A stretch of 64,000 bases of DNA from Buttiauxella selenatireducens. Its GTDB lineage: Bacteria > Pseudomonadota > Gammaproteobacteria > Enterobacterales > Enterobacteriaceae. The stretch is from the NCBI RefSeq assembly GCF_031432975.1, contig NZ_CP133838.1, positions 3,410,001 to 3,474,000 on the forward strand. The letters run 5' to 3'. Under the pieces are notes generated by a model. That model made no database searches. It worked only from the letters and a program-made list of their open reading frames with translations, and was not told the DNA's origin. Position numbers and translations under genes: made by a program. Shown here piece by piece: positions 54,075-62,036 of this stretch. Every line of letters starts with the position of its first letter. Position 1 is the first letter of the stretch.

Positions 54075-55100
54075 ATGAAAAAAATTATCGCACTATTAGT
54101 GATTGTGCTGGGCTATGCGACAAATGGATTTGCCGCAGCAGATAAGGTTTGCTATCCCTCATCTGGCACACCGGGCAAGCAGAACTTTACCATTGCCAAA
54201 ACGCTGACTAAAGAAGAAAACATGGCGAATGCCGTTTTAGTAGATAAAGAAAGTACCACCAGTTCCGGTAGTGTTAGCTTCACGTGTGACTGTACCAGCC
54301 CAAATACAAGTGTTTCTCACTGGTGGTCCACTCAGGGTATGTTCCCTTATACCTCTTCTAATGGCTACTCCTGGCAGCAATTAAGCCCCTTCCTGGCCGC
54401 AAGCGTTGAGTTATATATTTATAATTCCGGTGGCAATAATATGCACGCCGTACCGTTTACCGGTATCAGCAATAAAGTATCTGAAAAATGTGGTATGAGC
54501 GGGTCTGCAGCCTCTGGTAGCAGAGGGACGGTATCTATAAAAATTATTAAACCTGCCGTTGGACAAATCAACTTCAACGGTACGGTGGCAAAAATGTGGC
54601 ACTACAGGAAGGCGAATTACATCAACCCAGCCGACCCCGTCGAGATGATGGTTAATCTCAACCTTAATATCACCGTACCGGAAGGTTGTACTTTACTGGC
54701 AGGAAGTACGCTGAATATCGATCTGGGAAGCCAAACCCGGCAAACACAATTCGTTGGTCAGCCTTACCCCGAGCCGCCAACATCCTACACACCCCGTGCC
54801 GTTAATCTGCAATTTGACTGTGATTTTGCCAACGCAGCGCTTGATGTTGTGTTGTCTGGAAACGCAGACGATCAGGGCCAGGGTTTTGCAACATCAAGCC
54901 CGGATGTCTCCGTTATTGTGACAGACAGTAATGGCTCAATTATTCCTCCCAATACCGAGGCTGGCAAAGTTAATGTAGGACTTTCAACCATAACCGATAC
55001 GCTGAAGTTAAAGGCTTATCCAACCAATTCAGGCTCAGAAGTCGCCCCGAATGCTGCACCGTATACGGCGACTGCAACAATCTTGTTAACTTATGAATAA
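54075..55100 (+). CDS. Fimbrial adhesin / minor subunit
   Basis: A 341-residue protein with a signal peptide (cleavage near GFA-AADK, residue 21). The N-terminal part (about 22-190) carries cysteine pairs (KVCYP, FTCDCTS, SEKCGM) and would be the receptor-binding domain. The C-terminal part (about 195-341) is pilin-like: VPEGCTLLAGSTLNIDLGSQ, NLQFDCDFANA, ending TATILLTYE. Two-domain layout, size and position at the end of the cluster fit a tip adhesin. The receptor cannot be predicted. The start is preceded by a four-codon mini-ORF that carries the better ribosome-binding site. Confidence 0.8.
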   Translation: MKKIIALLVIVLGYATNGFAAADKVCYPSSGTPGKQNFTIAKTLTKEENMANAVLVDKESTTSSGSVSFTCDCTSPNTSVSHWWSTQGMFPYTSSNGYSWQQLSPFLAASVELYIYNSGGNNMHAVPFTGISNKVSEKCGMSGSAASGSRGTVSIKIIKPAVGQINFNGTVAKMWHYRKANYINPADPVEMMVNLNLNITVPEGCTLLAGSTLNIDLGSQTRQTQFVGQPYPEPPTSYTPRAVNLQFDCDFANAALDVVLSGNADDQGQGFATSSPDVSVIVTDSNGSIIPPNTEAGKVNVGLSTITDTLKLKAYPTNSGSEVAPNAAPYTATATILLTYE

Positions 55101-55286
55101 TTTTTTTAAAATAAAAAATTGTACTTCATTGTTAAATAAGAGATCTGCATGAAATTACAAACATTAAAAAATACATTTTAAATGCTTATTATTGGCAGTA
55201 AATATAAAATCATTCATTAATTGCTATTTAACCTTCAGCCCTCCCCTTGCTGTTGCTATGGGCATTGATATTCCAGGAAGCATGTA

Positions 55287-55889
55287 ATGATTGATGTTAT
55301 TATTTACAGTAAGAACCATTATGTGGGGTTAGGCCTGACTTCATTATTTAAGTCCTACAGGCAGACGTATGATTTGTCGGTATACCAATGCCAGTCCTAT
55401 TTGTCAGCATTGAGGCAGGTAAAAAAAGCCAAGCTCATTTTTTATGATGAGCATGAAGGTGCAGAACAGACCAAAAAACAAATTTACCTCATAAAAAAAC
55501 TAAACCCTGACATTAAAGTATTTTCCTTGGCTAGTGGCAGAGAATACAACTTTAAAAACTTAACTCGCACTTACATTGATAAGAAACACACTTTCATATT
55601 CTCCCCGCTTGAGAGAATAATAAAAGAAATCCAATGCATTAAGTGGAACGTACCGGCACTGGACAGAGAGATCGATTACTCTGACAAAACACAGATAAAC
55701 ATCAGCACCTTGCCAAGGCTAACCGAGCGGGAGTCCATCATACTCAGTCTCATTATGAAGGGAAAATGCAATGCAAGAATATCGTCACTGCTTGATATTG
55801 CACCCAAGACCACCAGCGGTCATCGACGGAGTCTCTTCAGGAAAATTAAAGTTCGTGGTTTAGTCGAATTGTATGACTACATGCACTAG
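55287..55889 (+). CDS. LuxR-type transcriptional regulator
   Basis: A 200-residue protein with an N-terminal receiver-like or degenerate sensory domain (about 1-125) and a C-terminal LuxR helix-turn-helix (about 139-200). The latter includes LTERESIILSLIMKGKCNAR and KTTSGHRRSLFRKIKVRG. The N-terminal half lacks the usual acidic cluster and phospho-acceptor context (FYDEHEG is the nearest), so it may not be phosphorylated. This type of short LuxR regulator often closes fimbrial operons in enterobacteria. It lies 186 bases after the adhesin gene on the same strand. Confidence 0.82.
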   Translation: MIDVIIYSKNHYVGLGLTSLFKSYRQTYDLSVYQCQSYLSALRQVKKAKLIFYDEHEGAEQTKKQIYLIKKLNPDIKVFSLASGREYNFKNLTRTYIDKKHTFIFSPLERIIKEIQCIKWNVPALDREIDYSDKTQINISTLPRLTERESIILSLIMKGKCNARISSLLDIAPKTTSGHRRSLFRKIKVRGLVELYDYMH

Positions 55890-55920
55890 AGTCTATTATT
55901 CTCGCCATTGACAAAAAGAT

Positions 55921-55949
55921 ATCCGGAAATAATTTTCCGGATTTTTTTT
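55921..55949 (+). terminator. Terminator of the LuxR-type gene
   Basis: ATCCGGAAA and TTTCCGGAT arms around a short loop, followed by a run of T. It lies about 30 bases after the stop. Confidence 0.9.
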
Positions 55950-56006
55950 GCCTTCATCTATCTCTATAGCTATTTTCACTTCATGTTAGCACGGTGTATT
56001 TTAGAC

Positions 56007-56044
56007 AAAAAAAAAGCATAACTGCTGTTACAGGCAGTTATGCT
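56007..56044 (-). terminator. Terminator of the YdgH/BhsA-like gene
   Basis: On the minus strand GCATAACTGC and GCAGTTATGC form a perfect stem with an eight-base loop, followed by nine T. It lies 24 bases downstream of the stop. Confidence 0.92.
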
Positions 56045-56068
56045 TCTAAAGTGCTTTACTTTATAATA

Positions 56069-56374
56069 TTAATTATAAAGATCCGCTGTGCCGTATGCTT
56101 CAGTATGGGTATTCAAAGAAGTAATAACGAAGTATTTTGCCCCCATTTCTGTTGCAGCACGCGCGAATTTAGCATCCAGATCATCGCTGGTGGATGCACT
56201 ACCGCTGATGGTGCCAACTTTTTTATGCCCCATCATATCTTCTTTAGCTTTCTTCAATGCAACTTTGGTGATTTCTTTAGCCTGAGCTGGAGCCATTTCT
56301 GAGGTCGTCGCAGCAAACGCTGAGAAAGAACCTGCTGCCATGAATAAAGCGGTTGCCACTGCAATTCTTTTCAT
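56069..56374 (-). CDS. YdgH/BhsA/McbA-like (DUF1471) secreted protein
   Basis: A 101-residue protein with a Sec signal peptide (cleavage AFA-ATT, residue 21). The mature domain has the DUF1471 pattern HKKVGTISGSASTSDDLDAK, EMGAKYFVITSL and a closing AYGTADLYN. Enterobacterial members (BhsA, McbA, YdgH) are periplasmic or outer-membrane stress and biofilm proteins. It has an AGGGACAG ribosome-binding site and its own terminator. The exact paralogue cannot be named from sequence alone. Confidence 0.85.
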   Translation of the reverse strand: MKRIAVATALFMAAGSFSAFAATTSEMAPAQAKEITKVALKKAKEDMMGHKKVGTISGSASTSDDLDAKFARAATEMGAKYFVITSLNTHTEAYGTADLYN

Positions 56375-56427
56375 TATAACTGTCCCTATTTATTTTATTG
56401 ATAATAAAAATACAGAATCAATAGCGA

Positions 56428-56712
56428 TTACTTAGCCATATCATCTTTTTTCATGCCGTCTTTAGACATGTGACCCATTTCGTCTTTTTTCATGCCGTCT
56501 TTAGACATGTGGCCCATTTCGTCTTTTTTCATGCCGTCTTTAGACATGTGGCTCATTTCGTCTTTTTTCATTTCATCTTTAGACATATGGCCCATTGCCT
56601 CTTTCTTTGACATCTGGCCCATTTCGTCTTTTTTCATCGCATCTTCAGCATGAACGGTGGTGACACCAAATACCAAAGCGCTTGCCATCATAATTGCAGA
56701 GATGTTTTTCAT
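56428..56712 (-). CDS. Pentapeptide MXKDX repeat protein
   Basis: A 94-residue protein: signal peptide (cleavage VHA-EDA, residue 22), then a mature part made almost only of Met, Lys, Asp, Glu, Gly, His and Ser. The units are MKKDEMGHMSKDG, three of them perfectly periodic. This matches the MXKDX repeat family, whose function is unknown; the Met/His/Asp richness suggests metal binding (inference). It lies 43 bases downstream of a molybdoenzyme gene with which such proteins are often encoded. An AAGGTG ribosome-binding site precedes the ATG. Confidence 0.85.
   Translation of the reverse strand: MKNISAIMMASALVFGVTTVHAEDAMKKDEMGQMSKKEAMGHMSKDEMKKDEMSHMSKDGMKKDEMGHMSKDGMKKDEMGHMSKDGMKKDDMAK
56455..56571 (-). 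repeat. Three 39-base coding repeats in the MXKDX gene
   Basis: Residues 48-86 are three 13-residue units whose DNA differs at only a few positions. Such arrays are prone to copy-number change by slippage. Confidence 0.85.
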
Positions 56713-56755
56713 AAGAGCACCTTTCGATTAATTGAACACACATGTAAATAATAAA

Positions 56756-57547
56756 TTAACTTCCACCAAACCAGTTATATCCCTGGTCCTCCCAATATCC
56801 GCCTGGATATTGGTTCGTTACTTCAATCACTTTAATATGCTTAGGGTTTTTATAACCTAGCTTTGTTGGCATCCTTAATTTCATAGGGAAGCCATATTTT
56901 CGCGGTAAAATCTGACCATCATAGGTTAATGCCAACAACGTTTGTGGGTGCAACGCTGTTGCCATATCAATACTGGTATAATAATCATCTTCACATTTGA
57001 AGCTGACATACTTAGCCGTCAAATCGGCACCAATTATTTTAAGGAAGTCCGCAAAAGGAATCCCTCCCCATTTACCAATGGCACTCCAGCCTTCAACGCA
57101 GATGTGTCGGGTAATTTGGCTCACGCTGCTCATTTTATGCAACATCGGCAGTGTCCAGCTGCGTTTATCCGACACCAGTCCAGCAATGTCTAATTCGTAA
57201 TTATTTGGGTCAATTACCGGTGCGTCATCTTCACCATAATAAGCATTAAAAGGAAACGGTCGGGTCATTTGCGATTCTGTGTAAACCGGTGCAAGTCGCT
57301 GCCCGTCAAACAGCCAGGCCTGAACACGATCGTTAAAACCTGACATTGTCGTCAACGCTTTATCCACGCTGCTATTGTCACTGATATCGCATCCGGTAAG
57401 CATAACAATGCCACCAAGCGTTAAGCCTTGTTTCAGGAACAAGCGTCTCTTTTCGCCATCTAATTTTTTGGCAATAATATTGTTCGCTTCGTTAATAAAA
57501 GCCCTGGTGTCAAGTGCAGAATTAATACTCTTCTTTTTTTCGCTCAT
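56756..57547 (-). CDS. Molybdopterin-dependent oxidoreductase (YedY/MsrP- or sulfite-oxidase-like)
   Basis: A 263-residue protein with a twin-arginine-type signal (RRLFLKQ at 34-40) followed by a hydrophobic stretch ending LTGC, so it may be a Tat-exported lipoprotein. The molybdenum ligand region RHICVEGWSAIGKWGGIPF contains Cys150, followed by the substrate-side motifs of the sulfite-oxidase fold (CEDDYYTSIDMATALHPQTL, then GFPMKLRMPTKLGYKNPKHI). A cytochrome b gene lies nine bases upstream in the same orientation, the usual electron partner of MsrP-like enzymes. The substrate is unknown. Confidence 0.88.
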   Translation of the reverse strand: MSEKKKSINSALDTRAFINEANNIIAKKLDGEKRRLFLKQGLTLGGIVMLTGCDISDNSSVDKALTTMSGFNDRVQAWLFDGQRLAPVYTESQMTRPFPFNAYYGEDDAPVIDPNNYELDIAGLVSDKRSWTLPMLHKMSSVSQITRHICVEGWSAIGKWGGIPFADFLKIIGADLTAKYVSFKCEDDYYTSIDMATALHPQTLLALTYDGQILPRKYGFPMKLRMPTKLGYKNPKHIKVIEVTNQYPGGYWEDQGYNWFGGS

Positions 57548-57556
57548 GTTTTTATC

Positions 57557-58147
57557 TCAGCGGCCACGTAGCATGGTTAACAGTGTTTTAGGCACCAGCA
57601 TGACCATAATTAAATGGATAACAACGAAGCCGACCATTGCCGACATAGCAAAGAAATGAACATATCTTGCGGCATCAAAGCCACCCATTAACGTATTCAG
57701 TAACGGGAATTGAACCGATTTCCATACCACCAGACCGGAAACCACTAATAACACGCCATCACACATCACAAACAAATAAGCCAGTTTCTGAACCATGTTG
57801 TATTTGCTTAGATCGGCATGAGCGAGTTTTCCGCGAAGTGCATCTTTAAAATCAGCAAAGATGCCTTGAATAGTTAACGGGAAAAACTTCCTCTTCAGGC
57901 GGCCACTGAATATATTGATCAACAGGTAAACGACGCCATTAATACCGAATAGCCACATACCCGCAAAATGCCATTGAATTGCGCCGCCTAACCACCCGCC
58001 CAACGTTAAGTTATCAGGGAACATGGCATCAAACAGCGGCGAGGCGTTATAAATGCGCCATCCACTGGTCACCATAATGAGCATTGCCAGGACATTAACC
58101 CAGTGGCATAGCCGTAACCAAACACTATGAATTGTTGCGCTTTTCAT
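57557..58147 (-). CDS. Cytochrome b561-like membrane protein
   Basis: I start at the ATG at 58147, four codons after an in-frame GTG; the ribosome-binding site is weak for both. The 196-residue protein has four membrane helices. Heme-ligand histidines occur in WLRLCHWVNVLAML, AIQWHFAGMWLFGI and YVHFFAMSAMVGFVVIHLIM. It belongs to the cytochrome b/b6 or b561 group that passes electrons between quinones and a periplasmic molybdoenzyme. It is encoded directly upstream of the molybdopterin protein, so the two probably form one redox system. Confidence 0.87.
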   Translation of the reverse strand: MKSATIHSVWLRLCHWVNVLAMLIMVTSGWRIYNASPLFDAMFPDNLTLGGWLGGAIQWHFAGMWLFGINGVVYLLINIFSGRLKRKFFPLTIQGIFADFKDALRGKLAHADLSKYNMVQKLAYLFVMCDGVLLVVSGLVVWKSVQFPLLNTLMGGFDAARYVHFFAMSAMVGFVVIHLIMVMLVPKTLLTMLRGR

Positions 58148-58396
58148 CAATAACCACACACAATTGTGTTTAATAGAATCAAGCTATAATAATTGCCAAA
58201 TAAATAAATCATACCAAAATGGTACTTTTAAATTTTAAAATCTACGTGCGCAAAACTGCTTATTTTAATTTTCAGAAAATGCTCTTTCAGAGCTATTTAT
58301 CACCAGCAGCTTACTATCTGGTTATTCATTAAATTCGTGTAACTCCTCATTTGTTCCGGAGTTAACCACAAGCGTTAAAAACCAGAGGTCGTAAGC

Positions 58397-58741
58397 ATGA
58401 ACATGACGAAAAAAGCCTGTGGACAAACCCAGTGTGCCTTAGCGTCTTCCTTCCCGCATATCGTCAAGTGTGAGCGGCTGAAGAATACACTTCTCGAAAA
58501 AGAGGAAACTGACCCTAACGGTTTTAATGCTTGCGGTGAAGCAAGCCCTAAATATGTTGCGATAACCATGTTTAATCGCGCACTCGCCCTGGCCCACACA
58601 GGCTATGCAAACGATGCCCTCACCTGCTATAGCGCGCTGGTGACGAGTTTTAGCGGCGACGAGGAAGGCACACAGGAAATTATTGCTGGTGCAAAACACA
58701 ACCATAAAGTTTTAGAGAAGCTGATCGTTCGTTTCCCATAA
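58397..58741 (+). CDS. Small cysteine-containing protein of unknown function
   Basis: A 114-residue protein with AGAGG about eight bases before the ATG. The N-terminus has four Cys (KKACGQTQCAL, HIVKCERL, NACGEAS) and a fifth lies in a helical, TPR-like stretch (MFNRALALAHTGYANDALTC). No signal peptide or membrane segment. I do not recognise the family. It could be a regulator or a cytosolic binding protein. Coding is supported by start context and codon usage resembling its neighbours. Confidence 0.6.
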   Translation: MNMTKKACGQTQCALASSFPHIVKCERLKNTLLEKEETDPNGFNACGEASPKYVAITMFNRALALAHTGYANDALTCYSALVTSFSGDEEGTQEIIAGAKHNHKVLEKLIVRFP

Positions 58742-58962
58742 TCTTTGTCATCCCCCCCATGCCTGAGAGCATGAGTGCCGCAAAAATGCGCTCTGCTCAA
58801 CATCGTTCTGCTGCCCCCATACGGACTTTAATCAGTTGCTGGATAAATGAACTCTCCGAAGAAAAGTGATGACGAGATTAAGGAATCTGCCGTATAAATC
58901 CCGGAAAAGCTTCCATATCAATGACATTATCCAGTGACAGTCCAACGAACCAGGCAACTCAT

Positions 58963-59439
58963 ATGAAATCAATCACCCTCAATGACATGCAAAAACAGAG
59001 CGAAGCCGCAGCAAGCTCTCCACGCCTGCGCGCGCACCGAAACTTTCACCCTGAATTAAGCGATCCCGTACAGCGACTGGCTGTTGCCATGGAACCGGGG
59101 ACTTACGTTCGACCGCATCGCCACCCACACACTTTTGAGCTGTTATTTGCACTCCGTGGGCGCTTCCTGGTGTTGAATTTTGATGACAACGGGACGGTGA
59201 CTCATCGCGTGGTGTTGGGCGAAGAATGCAAAGCGCTGGAGATGGATGCCGGCACCTGGCATACGGTTCTGTCTTTGGATCATGGAGGCGTGATTTTTGA
59301 AGTGAAGCAAGGTGGCTATCAACCCGTTGCAGAACAAGACTATGTCTCCTGGGCACCCGCCGAGGGTGAAAAAGGAACAACTGAGATGATGAAGTGGTAC
59401 GCGCTGGCACAGGTTGGTGACGGAGGTTTTACTTTGTAA
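58963..59439 (+). CDS. WbuC-family cupin metalloprotein
   Basis: I start at 58963, where CAGG lies about eight bases upstream; an ATG at 58921 lacks such a site. The 158-residue product has an N-terminal helical part and a single cupin domain. The metal motif is RPHRHPHTFELLFALRGRFL, with a second motif around WHTVLSLDHGGVIFEV. WbuC-type cupins are often found near O-antigen genes but occur elsewhere too; the reaction is not established. It stands just upstream of a two-component system on the same strand with 77 bases between. Confidence 0.85.
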   Translation: MKSITLNDMQKQSEAAASSPRLRAHRNFHPELSDPVQRLAVAMEPGTYVRPHRHPHTFELLFALRGRFLVLNFDDNGTVTHRVVLGEECKALEMDAGTWHTVLSLDHGGVIFEVKQGGYQPVAEQDYVSWAPAEGEKGTTEMMKWYALAQVGDGGFTL

Positions 59440-59516
59440 GACTGGCTGTGCATTCATGTAGGTGTCGCGTGTTACGCTCATTCCACGTGACTCAATGTGT
59501 ACCCACAGCAGGTTGT

Positions 59517-61169
59517 ATGAAACGCAGATTACCTTTTCAGGTGAAACTCTTTTTATCTTTGGTGGGGTTTTCCTGCCTGCTGTTAGCCCTGTTGGGGGCG
59601 ATCTTGTTTCATGTTCTTGACCGCCAACTTCATCGAGATCTAGGCCAGCGCGCACGGGTTCAGGCCACTCAGATTGCATTGATGCCGGGGCTTGCTGAGA
59701 AAGTCGCCGCCAGGGATGTGTCAGGGATTGCACATTTGATTCAACCCCTGCGCAATCAAAGTGATGCCAGTTATATCGTGATTGGCGACGTGCGTGAACA
59801 GCATCTCTATCACTCCGAATCACCGGAGCGGCTACATCTGCCGATGATTGGCGGTGATAACGCAGAGGTTTTGCAGGGGAAAACCATTATCTCCATGCGT
59901 AAGGGGGGAATCGGTGTTTCATTGCGCAGCAAAGCCCCTATTCTCGATGCCAACAATCAGGTCATTGGCATTGTTTCGGTCGGCTACCTCACCTCCTATA
60001 TCGCCAATATTAATGCTCGTCTGCTCTGGCAAGCCGGTTTATATGGCCTGTTGCTTTTAATACTGCTGTTTATTTTTTCGTGGATGTTTACCCGCAACGT
60101 CAAAAGGCAGATGTTTTGGCTTGAGCCAAAAGAGATCGCATTGCTGGTGCTACAACAAAAAGCGCTGCTGGAAGCGATGTATGAAGGGATATTTGCGGTT
60201 AACGCCGAGAAACAGCTGATCTTAATTAACCGTGCCGCACGGGAATTACTGGATATTCGCCAGCCCGAAAATGAACTCATTGGCAAACCCATTGAGCAAA
60301 TCGTGCAAACCCCGCTGACTTTTTTTGACCCAACGAGTGTGGTAGATAACCGCAGCCTCCACGATCAAATCACGGTATTGAATCAACGCGAAGTGATCGT
60401 CAACCGCGTGCCTATTGAAGTGGAACCCGGCGCTGAAAGGGGTTGGGTCTTTAGCTTTCGCGACAAAAATGACATCAACACCTTGAGCAGCCAGTTGAGC
60501 CAGGTGAAACGCTATGCCGACAACCTGCGTATCATGCGCCATGAGCAACTGAACTGGACCGCGACACTGGCCGGTCTGCTACAAATGCAGCGTTATGACG
60601 ATGCGATGCGCTACATTCAGGCGCAATCCGAAGGCGCACAGGCGGTGCTGGATTTTGTCTCCACGCGCATCACTTCCCCATGTTTGTGCGGCCTGTTATT
60701 GGGAAAATTCGTCAGCGCGCGGGAAAAAGGCATTGAGCTGGCGTTCGATCCAGCCTGCCAGCTCACCCGCATTCCCACTGGTATCAGCGAAACGGCACTG
60801 ATGTCAGTGATTGGCAATTTGCTGGATAACGCGGTCGACGCCACGCTAAAAGCCCACAATAGTGCAGCGCCTGTAGAGCTTTATATTTCGGACAGAAATC
60901 AGGAATTGTTGATTGAAGTCGCCGATCAGGGTGTCGGAATTGAGGATGCATTAAAACCCCATATCTTTGAGCAAGGGGTGTCGAGCAAACCTTCAGACGT
61001 GCATGAGATGGCAGGCTCGGATCATGGCATCGGCCTGTATCTGGCTGCGGGATATATCAATCAGGCCGGCGGCAGTATCGAAGTCACAGACAATTCGCCA
61101 CAAGGTACGATATTTTCTGTTTTTATTCCGTTCCCCGGGAGCGTTTCAACAGGACAACACCATGAGTAA
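59517..61169 (+). CDS. Sensor histidine kinase, CitA/DcuS family
   Basis: I start at 59517 (AGCAGG just upstream), giving 550 residues. Two membrane helices (about 10-30 and 165-190) frame a periplasmic PDC/Cache-type sensor domain. A PAS domain follows (about 215-300, LLEAMYEGIFAVNAEKQLIL), then the phospho-acceptor region RIMRHEQLNWTATLAGLL with His342, and an ATPase domain (GNLLDNAVDATLKA, VADQGVGIED, HGIGLYLAAGYI). CitA/DcuS kinases sense small carboxylates or phosphorylated compounds. The 3' end overlaps the regulator gene by eight bases. A transporter operon follows, which probably is its target. Confidence 0.9.
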   Translation: MKRRLPFQVKLFLSLVGFSCLLLALLGAILFHVLDRQLHRDLGQRARVQATQIALMPGLAEKVAARDVSGIAHLIQPLRNQSDASYIVIGDVREQHLYHSESPERLHLPMIGGDNAEVLQGKTIISMRKGGIGVSLRSKAPILDANNQVIGIVSVGYLTSYIANINARLLWQAGLYGLLLLILLFIFSWMFTRNVKRQMFWLEPKEIALLVLQQKALLEAMYEGIFAVNAEKQLILINRAARELLDIRQPENELIGKPIEQIVQTPLTFFDPTSVVDNRSLHDQITVLNQREVIVNRVPIEVEPGAERGWVFSFRDKNDINTLSSQLSQVKRYADNLRIMRHEQLNWTATLAGLLQMQRYDDAMRYIQAQSEGAQAVLDFVSTRITSPCLCGLLLGKFVSAREKGIELAFDPACQLTRIPTGISETALMSVIGNLLDNAVDATLKAHNSAAPVELYISDRNQELLIEVADQGVGIEDALKPHIFEQGVSSKPSDVHEMAGSDHGIGLYLAAGYINQAGGSIEVTDNSPQGTIFSVFIPFPGSVSTGQHHE

Positions 61170-61860
61170 AAGCAGCGCGTTCGATGTCGTCATCGTGGAA
61201 GATGAACCCTATCTCGCCAGTTTGCATCGTGACTTTATCGAGCAAAATTTCAAACTGCGCGTGGTGGGGATTGCCGCAACGCTTGAACAGGCTCGTGCGC
61301 TACTGGAATTACATCAACCTCCGTTGGTGTTGCTCGACAACTTTTTACCCGACGGACAAGGCGTGGAGTTAATTGATAGCCCCTTGCTGAAAAGCTTCGA
61401 TTGCTCCGTGATTTTCATTACAGCCGCAAGCGACATGCAAACGTGCAGCCAGGCCATGCGCAGCGGCGCGTTTGACTACATCATAAAGCCCGTCTCTTTC
61501 CACCGTCTGCGCAGTTCGCTTGAACGGTTTATGCAACTGGTAGAAACAAAGCGCCATGTGAAGGTTGTGGATCAAACAGCGTTGGACCGGCTTTTTAATC
61601 TTCCGGCTATTAATATCCCGTCAGCCTCGTCAACCAAAGGGATTGAACCCAATACGCTTGAGCGAGTACAGGCTGTTTTTACCCATAAGCCTGATATCTC
61701 CTGGTCCGTAGAGCAGGTCGTGCAAGAGGTGGGGATCAGCAAAACGACCGGTCGCCGCTATCTGGAGTATTGCGTCGAAATGGGGTTTATCGTGGTGGAG
61801 ATGCAGTATGGCAATATCGGCCATCCGCGACGGCTTTACCGCAAAAAAATCGGGGCATAA
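61162..61860 (+). CDS. Response regulator, CitB/DcuR family
   Basis: A 232-residue protein with an intact receiver domain: acidic pair in VEDEP, phospho-acceptor Asp59 in LVLLDNFLPDGQG, Thr in FITAASD and Lys in FDYIIKPVS. A C-terminal DNA-binding domain follows (about 170-225, WSVEQVVQEVGISKTTGRRY). This matches CitB/DcuR/DpiA regulators. The start at 61162 overlaps the kinase gene; a longer frame upstream lies inside it. It is probably the activator of the AfuA-type transporter genes that begin 176 bases downstream. Confidence 0.9.
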   Translation: MSKSSAFDVVIVEDEPYLASLHRDFIEQNFKLRVVGIAATLEQARALLELHQPPLVLLDNFLPDGQGVELIDSPLLKSFDCSVIFITAASDMQTCSQAMRSGAFDYIIKPVSFHRLRSSLERFMQLVETKRHVKVVDQTALDRLFNLPAINIPSASSTKGIEPNTLERVQAVFTHKPDISWSVEQVVQEVGISKTTGRRYLEYCVEMGFIVVEMQYGNIGHPRRLYRKKIGA

Positions 61861-61872
61861 AAGCCCCCTTTT
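61852..61872 (+). terminator. Weak terminator over the stop codon of the response regulator
   Basis: GGGGC, a six-base loop and GCCCC followed by C and four T. The stem includes the stop codon region. It is short, so termination may be partial. Confidence 0.55.
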
Positions 61873-62036
61873 GTGGTCTGATTGAAACCACTTTCCGTGG
61901 TGTTAATGGTGTTAATTGCCTGGAAAAAGCCCCGAATCACAATTCAGAAAGATATAAAAATCCCCCCATTGCCTGAAAGATGGCTTGCGTTATGTTTACC
62001 TTTAGTTTCTCAAATGTAACTAGAAGGTTAAAAATA

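Noticed and set aside
59143-59823. Minus-strand frame of 226 codons over the cupin and kinase genes
   Set aside because: Antisense to two well-supported genes, without family features.
60967-61161. 65-codon upstream extension of the response regulator
   Set aside because: It lies entirely within the kinase gene in another frame; the receiver domain begins right after the ATG at 61162.
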